Source: Ulota crispa (taxonomy: Eukaryota; Streptophyta; Bryopsida; Orthotrichales; Orthotrichaceae). From it: a stretch of DNA of 64,000 nt. The notes under the pieces were generated by a model. That model was not told the origin of the DNA. It did not search any database and was given only the letters and a program-made list of their open reading frames with translations. Numbering within the stretch: the stretch's first letter is position 1; each line of letters starts with the position of its first letter. Below, piece by piece: positions 47,285 to 59,668 of the stretch. The stretch is taken from assembly GCA_963920765.1 (NCBI GenBank), contig OY987244.1:13022501-13086500 (forward strand), written 5' to 3'. The position numbers and the translations under genes were made by a program.

Positions 47285-48910
47285 TCACCCCGACACCCAT
47301 TCCACTCCCAAGCTCTGCTGCTCCAACATAGCACGCGCAACCTCGTCTTGAAAATGGCCTGGACTGCATGGCATTGGACTCATGGCTGTCGGTGGGGACA
47401 TCCCAAGACACTTCATCCACCATTCTTGGCTCTCGCCAGAAAGCGGTGAGGAGTTCCCCAAATTTGCCGAGGCGAGGGTGCTACAGTGCTCTGCACCATC
47501 CCATCCGTCTGTGATGCGCACAGAGCTGCTGGGCCGCGACGAGGCACACAAGCTCGCATCCACGCGGGCATACTCTAGTACGTTCCATTCCAGCTCGCCC
47601 TGCCCCTCGTCTGATGTGCCCACCACGGCACCCACAGTCGGCATCTCTGCTAGTACCCTCTCCATCCAATCATTGCTGCCCGACCCAGCTTCTACATCCA
47701 GGAGCAACGATGGTTGAAGTTGGGAGATACCATCGTCTGCTTCATCGACATCGCCATCTAAGCTTGAAAACAATACAATCTAGGAGAGTGAGGGCAACCC
47801 TGAAGTGTCCAAAGTGAAGCCTCCAGGTGATGACACGAGAATTTCGGAGTGCACCGAAGTGGGAGAGGGGGGTTGTTTGGACGCTTCTGATGCCAGCCAC
47901 TTTGCTTGCTCCTTCACGAATTTCAGCTTGCATTTCTCGTCAAGTCCTGCTGGTATGACCATCGACGACAGCACCCCAGGGGTCTCGTCTGGAATGTTGA
48001 GAAACCCCGGCTTGCCGTAGTAGTGGTACGCTACATCAACGATGTGGGCAGCTTGTGTTTGGGACTGGGATTCGCCGAAGTAGACCTTGCTCTTGTGCTT
48101 GGGGGGCTTCATCTCGGCTGACCAGGCCTTGCGCTCGTGGCGGTAGCGGACTCCGTTGAATCGCTTGGCCTCGGGACGATGCTGTTGTTGCGACGAATCG
48201 TGCACGGGAGCGGCGGAGGACACTCGGTGGAAAGGATTCAGCGTGGTTCGCCTTCGACTCGTGAGGCGCCAAGTGGGGTGGCTCCTCTGACTCAGAAGAT
48301 CCACGACGTCAAATTGCAGGTGCCAGAGAACTGGGGATTCTCTTAATCTGGAACTTGCCCCAGCAATTCTGAATAGCGGATAACACAACCAGAATATTCC
48401 ATCTGCTGCGGGAATGACTGGTCGTAGGCTGCTGATCGGCCTGATCCACGTAAGTCCGCCGGTGGTGAACTCTGGCCTGCAAATTCTAAGGGAATAGCGA
48501 TGGAAGGAAGAAATGGGCCTTTCTTGCGCACTGGCAGTGAGAGACGGGGATTGCACCGCAAGGCTCGTAACCAGAGTGGTGCTGGTGATTCCATGATTAG
48601 GTTGAGAGAGCATTACTTCAAGCCATGGGGATGTCGCTGCCTGTTGGTTGAGATGGTGAATCACCTCCGCCTCGTCCAGATCATCATCCTGGTCAGGTTG
48701 CCACTCTAGTGCTTTCCTGTCGGTCAAATATTCATTTGGATATCTACCATCAATTATTCGTTTGGGTGTCGAATCACCGTGTATGACCTTGGCGAGGACA
48801 CACACCCTGTAGATTTGATACCGTCCCGCATGTCCTCCAAAGTGGTCTAAATGGTCCTGTGCTCTAGGAACAGATTCGGCGAGATGAGTGGAGTCGATGG
48901 CGAGAGCCAT
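47285..48910 (-). pseudogene. AP2/ERF-domain gene, copy 3, broken by an in-frame TAG
   Basis: The frame runs from MALAIDSTHLAE through a complete AP2/ERF domain to a TAG at 47780-47782, giving 376 aa. In intact copies the same codon is GAG (within SFSEI), so one G-to-T change made the stop. Reading continues in the same frame for another 164 codons to the family's normal end, with a few substitutions near WMERVLAEMPTV. The product would keep the DNA-binding domain and lose the acidic C-terminal part. It could therefore be a dead gene or a shortened, possibly repressing, factor. Its promoter is identical to that of copy 1. Confidence 0.8.
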
Positions 48911-49700
48911 GGCAGAGAAGAAAAGACAGAGACGGCAGTGGTGAAGCGCACTCGTTGCTGCTGGGTACTACCCTATCTCGCGACAAAGTGATCTCAAAGT
49001 GGCAAAGACTTGAGTCCAGATGAGGAGTCTGTGCGCTTGTGAAGAATCACGTATGTTCGTAGAGGAAGGGCCATGGAAGGCAAGCAAAGAGCAGAGGTAA
49101 TAGCACGCTTCTAATTCGGATTCAGCTTTCACAGAAACGAAACGCAACAAGAGCAACGATGAAGATGCAGCTGCAAGCTGCGGGCATCTCTCCGCCACAA
49201 CGCGATTCTACAAATGACAGCATGGACAGTGTCCATGCGCAGCCTATTTACTAGTGCCGTGCGGGGGGCAAGCAGGCAAGGGGGGGCAAGCAACGCGGGG
49301 GAAGTCAAGTGTCTGTACCAAAGTTCCAGCCAAACCTTCATTTTTAAAAGCTATTTATAGTACAGACAGTAGCGAATATCCGGAATTGATTTATGAAGAA
49401 CCTGTTGAACGACAAATATCAGTCGGCGAAGCTCAAAAACTGCCCAGACACGGCTTTGTATTACTGGCAGGCTGAGGGGGGCGAATCTGCTATCGCAGGG
49501 GGGCGAATTTTGTATTGCAATTACGGAGAGTCCCACAGGTCTGGGATTCGACGCCACCCCATTCCTTGTGGATGCCACTCATCGGTATTTTTCTTGTGTC
49601 GCAATGCCACTGTTAATAAACAAACCGGTTTGGTTGTATTTTCTGGGGGACGTTCAGTAACTCATAAACCCAAAAAATGAGTGGGGTCATTTCGGCCCTG
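48911..49700 (-). promoter_or_regulatory. AP2 copy 3 leader and promoter
   Basis: From 48957 upstream this is identical to the copy 1 promoter (6244-6987 reversed), including TATAAA (49354-49359 on the minus strand) and the doubled CGCCCCCC and GCTTGCCCCCC motifs. The last 46 bp before the ATG differ from copy 1 and agree with copy 2. Confidence 0.5.
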
Positions 49701-50098
49701 GTTTTGAGGAAGCGGGCCCACCTTGACCTCTCTGAGGAATCATGCACGGCCACATGGTTTCCTTTCCCTTCAAGAGCCTCAAAAGCCTCGGAAGCTCTGA
49801 ATCCGATTCTCGACTACATCTAGCAGACAATCCCCAACCAATGAACGGGGAGAGCTGAAAAACAATAGAAAGTTAGCTGAATGAAATGTGCAAAAAACCG
49901 ATTGAAATCTAAATAAATCGGCAAAAAACTGACTAAGTTTTTTCAAAAATTTTCAATTATAGTGTAGATATATGGTGAATAGTAGGTGCATCCATTGAAA
50001 AAACATAATGAAAACAAGAAGTGTAGGTTTTTAACCAAAAAAGCTTAGAATCACTCGCACATTGTCCCCAACTCTAATTGAGTTCAAGCAATTTTTAA

Positions 50099-51161
50099 CC
50101 CCTAAATGCCCAAGCGACTAGATTTGGGTCCTTACAAAACTTTGGCGATGAATCAAACCTTATCAAATCATTATTTTTAGTATTTGTTTTTCATTGTAAG
50201 TTTGTTTTGAAGTCTATTTGCAATACCAAAAATCAGATTTTGTAAATGAAAGTTGATGATTTTTCTACTCAAGATTTTGTACAAAGGTGTCCATTGCAAT
50301 CTTGAGTTTTCTAGTGTTGGATGATCTTGAAAATTAGCCTCAAATACTCTAGAGCTTGAAGAAAATTCCACATTAGAAATCCATTTAAAAAACATATGGG
50401 AGTAGATTATCAAAGCCAAAAATTGATTGAAGTTAAACATGGAATGACCTTAAACCTCAAATTTTTTTGGTGACCAACTTTGTAGATTTGAAATGTGAAA
50501 TGACAATTGGAAGATATCAAGTTGTTTTTGTAGTTTTAACACCCTCATGTTCAAACGTTATATTCTTTCTAACTATAAGTGATATTGTTGTGTTTTTGTT
50601 TTCCATGTAATCTTTAACATGTTTAGTTTAAATTTGTAAGATTACAACTGATAAAAACTTCATGAAAATTTGAAAGGGAATTGATATGTGTACCACACCC
50701 TTTGAACTACTGTACCATGCCCTTGGGTAAATTTTAGATTTCTACCATCAAAAAGTTGAAATTGAGAATTTGGAATTCAGATTTGGAGTGAGAGACAATG
50801 ACATAGTCTAGAATCATAAAAGGTTCTAATTGAACAACACCCAATGAAAAAGCTTATCTTTTTTCATAAACAAAAGTAAAAGTAATGTTTTTCCCCCTAG
50901 CTGAACTTTGTCATTGGGTGTTGTTCAATTACAATGTTTTTCTCTGGTTCTAGACCAAAGGACAGTCTCTAAGTCCAAGTTTGAATCCCAAATTCTCAAA
51001 TTCAACTTTTTGATGGTAGAAATCTAAAATTTACCCTAGGGTGTGCTACAATAGTTCAAAGGGTGTGGTACACATATCAATACCCATTTTGGAAAGATTG
51101 ATTGATTGTTTAGTTTCATGGAAATTCCAAGAAGCTTAGATAGGCCTTGAGCAATTAGGGG
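50099..51161. mobile_element. piggyBac-like (TTAA) element with nested MITE, right-arm copy
   Basis: Reverse complement of 4783-5845 at the matching place in the other arm: TTAA then CCCCTAAATGCCCAAGC on the left, AATTAGGGG then TTAT on the right. Confidence 0.65.
50676..51085. mobile_element. Foldback MITE, GGGAATTGATATGTG family, copy D
   Basis: Reverse complement of 4859-5268, nested in the TTAA element. It begins GGGAATTGATATGTGTACCA. Confidence 0.75.
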
Positions 51162-54100
51162 TTATGCTCCCTCTTTAATTTCCTTCTTTGCACAAAAATG
51201 CACCTGTTTTTCCTGAATAGTCACAAATTTCATCCACTCAACTCCAAAATCTGTTGGTTTAGTTTCTTTTAGAATTACAATAGTACAAGCTTGTTCCTTC
51301 AAATCTTATGGTAGTTAAAAACAGTTTTTGTTTGGAGAATATAAAGTGATCATGTACATTTGATCCTTTGTATGATTTGAACTTGGCATGGCTACCTCCA
51401 AAATTCTAAAAGCCAATCTGAAACCTAGCATCAAAACAAAGTCCTAAAATTGTCCCAAGTCATCGAAGATTGAGTTGATATAAATAATAAACAATTTGCA
51501 CATGACCAAATTAGTGGAAGTTGAAGTGCAGGATTTAAGATTAGTTTTTAAGAAAGGCCCCACCCCATTCCAATAGTGATGATATTTAGTTTTGAAAACA
51601 CTAATGATAAACTATAACATCAAATATCAACAGCATTTCTTTTGTTGCCACCTAGTAAAAGTCAACTTGAACACTAAATGTCAACCAAATGTCCATCCAA
51701 AATCCTAAATGAGTATCAAGATAGTTTACCCTACATCAAAATACCATCCAACTTGAACACTAATTGTCAACTAAATGAGAAATGGTGCAAGTTAAATGAT
51801 AGGTTATATAACATTATAATTACTAGAACACTAAATTATATTATTATTTGTAGTTGAATCCGTAGGTCCATAGTTGTTTGAACTCTCTTGCACGCTTTAG
51901 AGATTTACCATTACAATTTTCAAAAAACTTGTAAATACCCAACTTTACTAGTAGATAGCTAGACAACTTAAATTCCACTAGCTTTGGAGTTAGAGAAGCT
52001 AAAACATCTACTAGTATTTTCTTTGTTGAATAACTTCCTATATTTTCATATGTTCTTCCTATCTTTTCATGTTTCCTTTTGCAGAGCATGACACTTGTAA
52101 CCAACAACTCCCAATTCAAGTGTTTAGCCTATGGCTTTGTCAAAAAAGTAATTATCAAAAATTTGAGTCCACCAAGATGAAGTTAAGGCTTTGTTCGACT
52201 TGGTGGTGGAATTACTTTTGAGTTAATGAGTATATGTGTTGTGCCTTAGTATATCTTATTTGACCAATAGTTGTTGGTTGTAAGTGTCATGCACTATAGT
52301 ATGTAAAAGAGCACAAGGTTTGGAGTTGCAAGTCCATGAAATTGATTTATTATTATTTCATAATTCCTAAAATTTAAGAAACCTTGTAAGAAACCCAATT
52401 TTGAATGTTATGGTCTTGTCAATACCAAGAAACTAGGGTTTGAAAAGAGTTATGTAGGTATAAAATCAGGAATTATGTAATCACATGAGCAAAAAAGACA
52501 CTCCTAAAAACCATTATGAAGTGTATATCTAAAAGGTCACAATTTTTTTTTGACAATTTTGGTCTTATATTGGCAATAACTCGAGGGGTTGAGATTTCTT
52601 TCACAATTGTTGTCACAAAAGCACCATACCAATAGCTGAAGCATATCCATAACAACCAAAGTTACTTTAGTTTTTCCTCGTTCACAAATTTGCAACACAC
52701 TTCATTTAGAACTCACCGTCCAATCCAATCAGCTAAAACTGATTGATCCTTGAAGGTAATACTTTATCACACATCATTTGAAGTAACTATGAAATTCAAT
52801 AAGGTAATAGGTGCTACAAAATCTAGCTCTAAACTTGACTATTGTTAAAATGCTGACTAATCGATACAAGGTGTCAAGAGCATCTTGTTCTACTAATACA
52901 TTCATTTTAAGTTCTAAGGAAAATATTACTGGTTTAGATAGTTAAAATTTGCTAATAGGATTTCATTAAAGCCTAGGATTAGATTTGAAGGTACATTGTA
53001 AGTTTAAATTTGCCACTAAGATTATTTTGTGGAATTGGTAAAACAATAGGTAATTATGGCTTGCAATTACTGAAACATTTTGCAAATGAAATGGCTTATG
53101 AAAATCAATGTTACATGCACTAACACAATGAACAAATATTTTTAAAAAATCATATAAGTCACACAAGTGCAATCTAGGTTGATTTGGGGGGCAACAAAGC
53201 CCTTGTATCCATATCATATCAGTGGATACACCTTCAGATTTATATCAATTGATACACATTGAGATTGAGTAACAAAAGTTGTAGTTATAGTACATCAAGT
53301 GTAAAGAGCATGCCTGAAAACAAGCAGCTTTGTTACAAGAGGCTTTGTCCTCGTAACATTGGCTTACTTTTTGAGTAAGCTGCTCATTCAAACTTCTTCC
53401 TTGTTGCTTCTCTTGATGCAAAGCCTTGTCATTTGCTATCTAGAGCCAATAAATATATTGTCAACCTCAAACAAGTAAGTAACTTAGATAACCAAGTTTA
53501 AGAGCAACCCCATTTTACATTTAAACAAACTTGAGTTTTCAAATCTATTAGTAAAATAACTCATTATGTTATGAAGCAAATCAAGACACTTTCTTGAGTA
53601 GATAATTAGAAGAAAAATAATAGCTATTCTTAGACTTTGAACCTTATAGAAATACTTGTACATATGTAATCTTTTCTAATTAGTAAAGATACTTCATCTT
53701 CTCAGCTTGATATATTAGTCTCTTTGTAAGGATTTCAAATCACGTTTTCCCAAATAGCTTGTTTTGTGGAAGAAAAACTCTTGAACCCTGGACACCCCTT
53801 CTGGAGCATCCTCATTGACTTTGTACAATTTAAAAGTCTCTTAGTTTTATTTATACTATGTAGGATTTAAGATTTTGAAGTCTTTTTGTCCTCACCCTTG
53901 CACTAGATCTTGGTAGAGGAGTAAGTTTTATAAATGAACGTGAGTGTAGCTAAAGTATGGTACAAGTCATATCTTTTGGAAAGTGCTACAGACCATAGTT
54001 TGGTCATTGAAAAGATAAAGTGTTTGCATTGATCTACTATTGTGGTATGTGCGTAATTGTGAAATGATGCTTGGTAGAGATGAATTAGAAAATGCTAATA

Positions 54101-54342
54101 GTGCTCTTAAATAGTGGAGGAGCTAGAAATTTGCATAATGTCTAAACCTTTGCAACCTACTCTTATCCTCTTATTCAAGAAATTATAGCATCTGCTAGGT
54201 TTTGAATATCTTGCCTTAAAAAATCTAGCAAACAATTAATTTCTTTATTAGATTCTTGACAGTTGACACTAGTAGCATTTGAAAATAATGTTAGGCGCGG
54301 GCACAACTGCAAAATGAATAGTTATATAGAAAGGATTGCTAC

Positions 54343-54922
54343 TTGGGGAGATCACTTAGTGTACCTATAACCACCCATGTGAGTTAAGTGATTTTTGGTC
54401 CCCTTATTTATTTTTAAATGAATTATGATTTCAACTTATAATTTTGAGCATTGTTTAACTGTAACTATAAGATTTTGTTGCCAAAACCTTGATTCCAAAT
54501 AATATATTGAATGATTTCTAGAGAAGGTTGAAAAATGAACAAAAAGGACGTTTTTTTCAACTCACATATTTATAGAGAACAAATTTAGATGACAATTGCA
54601 TCAACATTCATGAAATATAAACTTTCAATAGAGCCTCAATTTTTAGAATTTTTTGCGTATTTTTTAAAATGTTTTTTCTTATATAAGATAGGGGTGTGAA
54701 ATTTATTTTCAGCTCTGCAATGTATCATTTTACTTCAAAAATTTGTAACTAATTCACACTAATAAATAAAATTATTCATAATTCACAACATAAACTTTCA
54801 AAGTAGGAGAATTTACTCGTATTTTTTTCTTTTCCTTTTATTCAAGTTTTCAAACATAAGATAAGGGGTCCAAAATCTTAGCGCATGTGGTTTTTAATGG
54901 ACCCTCTAAGTGATCTCCCCAA
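54343..54922. mobile_element. Mutator-like non-autonomous element, 580 bp
   Basis: Ends TTGGGGAGATCACTTAG and its exact complement. The 10-bp flanks GGATTGCTAC (54333-54342) and GGATTGTTAT (54923-54932) differ at two bases. Units A, B and 1 lack it. The interior is AT-rich and non-coding. Confidence 0.8.
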
Positions 54923-55638
54923 GGATTGTTATAAAGAAAACAATGACTATAACTAGATTAATATGTATTTGAGAATGCCATGAAAGAATTCCAATAAAAT
55001 GAAATTAGAATTTCCTTGCAAAATGGTCATGATATTTCTTACCAAATTTTAAAAAAATACCATATTTGTTAAATTGGGAAAAGAGTACATTTTGGAACTT
55101 TGAGGTGATCACCTCAAACTAAGCTTGCAGCATTTTTTTGGGTACATGTGCCCTCACCTGATAGGAGAAATTTGCAAGAAAAAAAATCTTAGCGGCTCAA
55201 ACTGAATCTGATACCTTCAAATATGGTTTAAAGTAACTTTTTAAGTTTGAGGTGGAGTACAAAATGATACCTCCCTTTTTCCCAACTTAACGAATATGGT
55301 GTTCTCCACAAACTCATGTAAACATAATTATTATTAAACACATTTATTCAGTTTACCTTGTTGAAATTTTTATACTTCGTGATACCTAGTCTTCGAGTAT
55401 GTTTGGTGTTTGACCGAATTTTATTTTTTACTTGTTCATCTCACTTTTTGAGAATATATCTTGAAGTGGTAGTAATTGATGGGGGCAAAGTAAGTAGCCA
55501 TTTTAATGTTAGTTCTCTTGCTTACATTCTGAGCACAAAAAAGCATGCAAATCATTATACTAACGATTTACCCTCATTGAATCAACCATAATGCCAACAA
55601 TGGCTGTGGCTAATGCATGATGATGAGCTCGTGCTGTT

Positions 55639-55948
55639 TAAGGTAGTAGCACCCATAACCGTCAAATTAAGGGTTTTGAACATGATGATTATTAATAAAC
55701 ATTTAGCAAATTACAAGATCCTGAGAAAAATGATGAGTTTGCATCTTTGAATGTATTATTTGGATACTGTGAGAATAAGTTGTGAATTTTTAAAGAGTCA
55801 ATCGCAATTGCACCTAATACCAACACCAAGGTTTCATGTTCACATGTTGTACATCCTTGTAACTACATCTATTCACTTCCACAAATTTTCCAAGATTTTA
55901 GTTATGGCACTTACGGGTACAATGATGGTTATGGGTGCTACTACCTTA
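55639..55948. mobile_element. TA-flanked MITE, AGGTA family, perfect ends
   Basis: A perfect 22-bp terminal inverted repeat starting TAAGGTAGTAGCACCC. Inverted partner of 576-878. Confidence 0.7.
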
Positions 55949-57780
55949 TGGTCAAATGATAGAAGATGCTAAAACTTGAAGTGGAAATAAGAACTTGTCC
56001 ATTCATATGATTGATTGAACTCAATAGTAAGCATTCTTGTTACAAACAATTTCTTAGTGTGTAAACTTAATTGGACTTATTAGCAAGTCTATAAGCATGA
56101 TCTTGTTGAACATGTATAGTCACTCAATTTAAAAATGAAAATGGAACTGATTTCTACCTAGTGTTTGAACCCTAAAGCCTTAAACGTTGTTTTTATTTTG
56201 GCAAAGTAGCAATTTTGGGCACCTCACTAAAAATGGGTTCTTAATTTGTTTTTTTTTTGTAATTTTCACAGATGATTTGTTCAAGGAGTAGCTTTAAGGC
56301 CCAACACTTTTCATAACTTTTGAATTCATGGTTCAAAAGTTATTGCATGATATATAGTTTTCTTTGCTCGTCAGACAAACAAATAATTTCTTTAAAAACT
56401 ACATTTTGAACTTTTCTTTTTTGAAATTGTTTCTTTAGGTTTACATATTCATGGGAAGCTTTGAGTCATTCAATTTTGATCAATGAGATGAAAGTTATGA
56501 GGAGATTTTTGTTTGCCGGCAATTATGGATTCACTACTCTATAATAAACTTTGAAGTCCTTAATTTTACCAAAATTTCAATATTTTGGAAAAAAAACAAA
56601 ACCTAAGGATGTAGATTGTTTATTGCAACATTAAAACCATTGGGACTAGAATTTTTCATTTCCATAGTGAAGTTCTTAACAATTTAGTGGTTTGAATCAT
56701 TTTCTATTTCATTTTACTTACTATTATTTTCCCATGTGTTGTATAATTCCAAGTGATTTGAAATTCTTCAAATGTGCACTCAACTTGCTCTAAAGAACCA
56801 ACCAAAATAGTTACAACCAACATGGAATTTTTGACATACAAATATGACCTTGTGAAGTCCAACTACCCATATTTTGCAAGGACAAAAAATGGCTTTTTGT
56901 CAATTCAAACTCAAATATCTTACAATCTAAAGGGTAATCAAATTTGCATTTTGTTTTGCATCTTTTGAGACTGGTGTAGTACAAGATCTTACAGCTACAT
57001 GTGTAAAATAAAATAAAAATCTAAAATTTGATACTTAAACTGGAAATGGAAGTTTTGGAGCGGTTTTGGTTTAAATTGATCAAGATTCCCCTCCTAATAC
57101 TTGTCATTTCTCGTCTTCAACCAACTTTTAACGTGCCTGCAATTGATGATGCTTATGTTTGTACTACAAATAGACATGACTTGAGAAATCTAGCCAGTTG
57201 TTGGTGTAGACCTTTTAAAGATTAACTTGTTTCTTCTGCAATTTGATGTTATCAATACCAATAATACCAAAATAAGTCCAAACATTACTTCAATTCCTAC
57301 ATTAAGAAGCCTACACCCTCCCACTTTGAATGACTGCATACGATAGCACATACCATGAGAGTCGAGGCGATCTTCAAGAGAGTTTTGCTCTCAAACCCGA
57401 TAGCATGATCTCTCCAGTAAGCACTACTGAAGAATTACCTAATGATAGCACATTCTTGCACAATAGTTTCGAACTCCAAAATGACACTGACAACTCCGTT
57501 TAAAATGTTCAAATGACGCAAATAGTGCCCTCTACCCGGTCCAGCTATCACATACAGTTGTCATGCCTTGGTTTGGAGTACGTCGGTGAAATTCGCAAAA
57601 CTTGTTAAACTGTGTTCAAACCATCTCAACATGTCACCAGTTTCAACAAAATGCTTAAATTCACAAAGCTCGCATGTATTTACATTTGTACTGGCGGTAC
57701 TACAACACCAGTTTGTAGATTGTCATAGGACCACAACACCACCCTGACATGTTCACTTAACCGTAAATCCTACACTCAGC

Positions 57781-58039
57781 ACTCTACTCGCTTCACCCCG
57801 GCTTACACCACCTCCAAATACCTCCCTTTGAGTCTAAGGCCCTGCTAAAAACTTCAGGGACGGTGCCTCTGGCTCTATGAAAAAAGAGTTGCAACCACAC
57901 CGACATGCCCTCCACTACACAGCAATTCTCTGTCACAACGAGAACCCGTGGTGCACGAAGACTCGGGATATCGACCAGCTGCACATCGCAGCTCAACATC
58001 CTTGCGTGGTCAATCGCACTACTCACTAATATACCCTTG
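57781..58039 (-). other. AP2 copy 4 3' UTR
   Basis: Conserved with the 3' sides of the other copies. It carries the empty TTA site (GGCTTACACCACC) that holds the Tourist-like MITE in unit A. Confidence 0.5.
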
Positions 58040-59668
58040 TCACCCCGACAGCCATTCCACTCCCAAGCTCTGCTGCTCCAACAGAGCACGCGCAACCTCG
58101 TCTTGGAAATGGCCTGGACTGCATGGCATTGGTATCATGGCCGCCGATGGGGACATCGCAAGACTGTTCATCCACCCTTCTTGGCTCTTGCCAGAAAGTG
58201 GTGAGGAGTTCCCCACGTTCGCCGAGGCGAGGGTGCTACAGAGCTCTGCTCCATCCCATCCGTCTGTGATGCGCACGGAGCTGCTGGGCCGCGACGAGGC
58301 ACACAAACCCGCATCCATGCGGGCATACTCTAGTACGTTCCATTCCAGCTCGCCCTGCCCCTCGTCTGATGTGCGCACCATGGCACCCACAGCATCTGCG
58401 CTAGTCCCATGGTGCATCTCCGTCCAATCACTGCCGCCCGACCCAGCTTCTGCAATCGGCAGCCGCAATGGCTGAAGTTGGGCAGTGCCATCGTCTGCTT
58501 CGTCGCCATCGTCATGTAAGCTTAGAAACGATGCAATCTCAGAGAATGAGCGCAATTGTGAAGTGTCCAAAGTGAAGCCTCCAGACGATGACACGAGAAT
58601 GTCGGAGTGCACCGAAGGGGGAGAGGGGGGCTGTTTGGACGCTTCGGATGCCAGCCACTTTGCTTGCTCCTTCACGAATTTCAGCTTGCATTCCTCGTCA
58701 AGTCCTGCTGGTATGACCCTGGACGACAGCACCCCAGGGGTCTCGTCTGGAAAGTTGAGAAACCCCGGCTTGCCGTAGTAGTGGTATGCTACATCGACCA
58801 TGCGGGCAGCTTGTGTTTGGGACTGGGATTCGCCGAAGTAGACCTTGCTCTTGTGCTTGGGGGGCTTCATCTCGGCTGACCAGGTCCTGCGCTCGTGGCG
58901 GTAGCGGACTCCATTGAATCGCTTGGCCTCGGGACGATGCTGTTGTTGCGACGAATCGTGCACGGGAGCGGCGGAGGATACTCGGTGGAAGGGATTGAGC
59001 GTGGTTCGCCTTCGACTGGTGGGGCGCCAAGTGGGGTGGCTCCTCTGACTCAGACGATCCACGACGTCAAATTGCAGGTGCCAGAGTACTGGGTATTCGC
59101 TTAGTCTGGAACTTGCCCTAGCAATTCTGAGCTGCGGAAAACACCACGAGAATTTTCCATAGGCTTCGGGAAAGATTGCTCCTAGGTTGTTGCTCTGCCT
59201 GATCCACCAGTTCTCACTGGAGAGGAAACCCAGTATGCACTGTCTAATGGAATAGCGATGGAAGGAAGAAATGGGCCTTTCTTGCGCACTGGCAGTGAGA
59301 GACGGGGACTGGACCGCAAGGCTCGTAACCACAGTGGTGGTGGTGATTCCATGATTCGGTCGAGAGAGCAATTTTTGAAGCCATGGCGACGTCGCTGCCT
59401 GTTGGTTGAGATGGTGAATCACCTCCGCCTCGTCCAGATCATCATCCTGGTCAGGTTGCCACTCTAGTGCTTCCATTTTGGTCAAATAATCATCTGGATA
59501 TATACCATCATTTTTTCGTTTGGATATCGAAGCACCATGTATGACCTTGGCGTGAGCACACACCCTGTATATTTGATACCGTCCCGCATGTCCTCCACTG
59601 AGGTCTAATTTGTCCTGTATTCTAGGAACAGATTCGGCGAGATGAGTGGAGTCGATGGCGAGAGCCAT
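58040..59668 (-). CDS. AP2/ERF-domain transcription factor, copy 4 (542 aa, single exon)
   Basis: Full-length, from MALAIDSTHLAE to LSG. The AP2/ERF domain is complete and like that of copy 1 (RFNGVRYR, WSAEM, KVYFGES, FLNFPDE). Copies 1 and 4 also share the N-terminal CAHAKVIHGASI and the variable-segment start CILGFLSS, so they form one pair and copies 2 and 3 another in this region. The frame is open another 64 codons upstream to an ATG at 59860, but that extension has no counterpart in copy 2, so the conserved start is preferred. Presumed nuclear transcription factor; targets unknown. Confidence 0.8.
   Translation of the reverse strand: MALAIDSTHLAESVPRIQDKLDLSGGHAGRYQIYRVCAHAKVIHGASISKRKNDGIYPDDYLTKMEALEWQPDQDDDLDEAEVIHHLNQQAATSPWLQKLLSRPNHGITTTTVVTSLAVQSPSLTASAQERPISSFHRYSIRQCILGFLSSENWWIRQSNNLGAIFPEAYGKFSWCFPQLRIARASSRLSEYPVLWHLQFDVVDRLSQRSHPTWRPTSRRRTTLNPFHRVSSAAPVHDSSQQQHRPEAKRFNGVRYRHERRTWSAEMKPPKHKSKVYFGESQSQTQAARMVDVAYHYYGKPGFLNFPDETPGVLSSRVIPAGLDEECKLKFVKEQAKWLASEASKQPPSPPSVHSDILVSSSGGFTLDTSQLRSFSEIASFLSLHDDGDEADDGTAQLQPLRLPIAEAGSGGSDWTEMHHGTSADAVGAMVRTSDEGQGELEWNVLEYARMDAGLCASSRPSSSVRITDGWDGAELCSTLASANVGNSSPLSGKSQEGWMNSLAMSPSAAMIPMPCSPGHFQDEVARALLEQQSLGVEWLSG

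Larger units (their letters stand above)
48957..52489 (-). repeat. Right arm of near-identical inverted repeat
   Basis: Partner of 3455-6987 (see that entry). Outside the arm the homology continues but with frequent differences: AP2 coding region on the left side, 52490-56515 on the right. Short frames conserved between the arms are conserved only because the DNA is the same. Confidence 0.85.
52490..57780. repeat. Upstream-type block of AP2 unit C
   Basis: Collinear with 31.1-37.7 kb (direct) and with 1-3454 and 8880-9345 (inverted). From about 56165 to 57080 it contains sequence related, in reverse, to the 929-bp TTAA element at 31680. It has no gene apart from the mobile elements listed, and only short frames. 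Confidence 0.65.
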
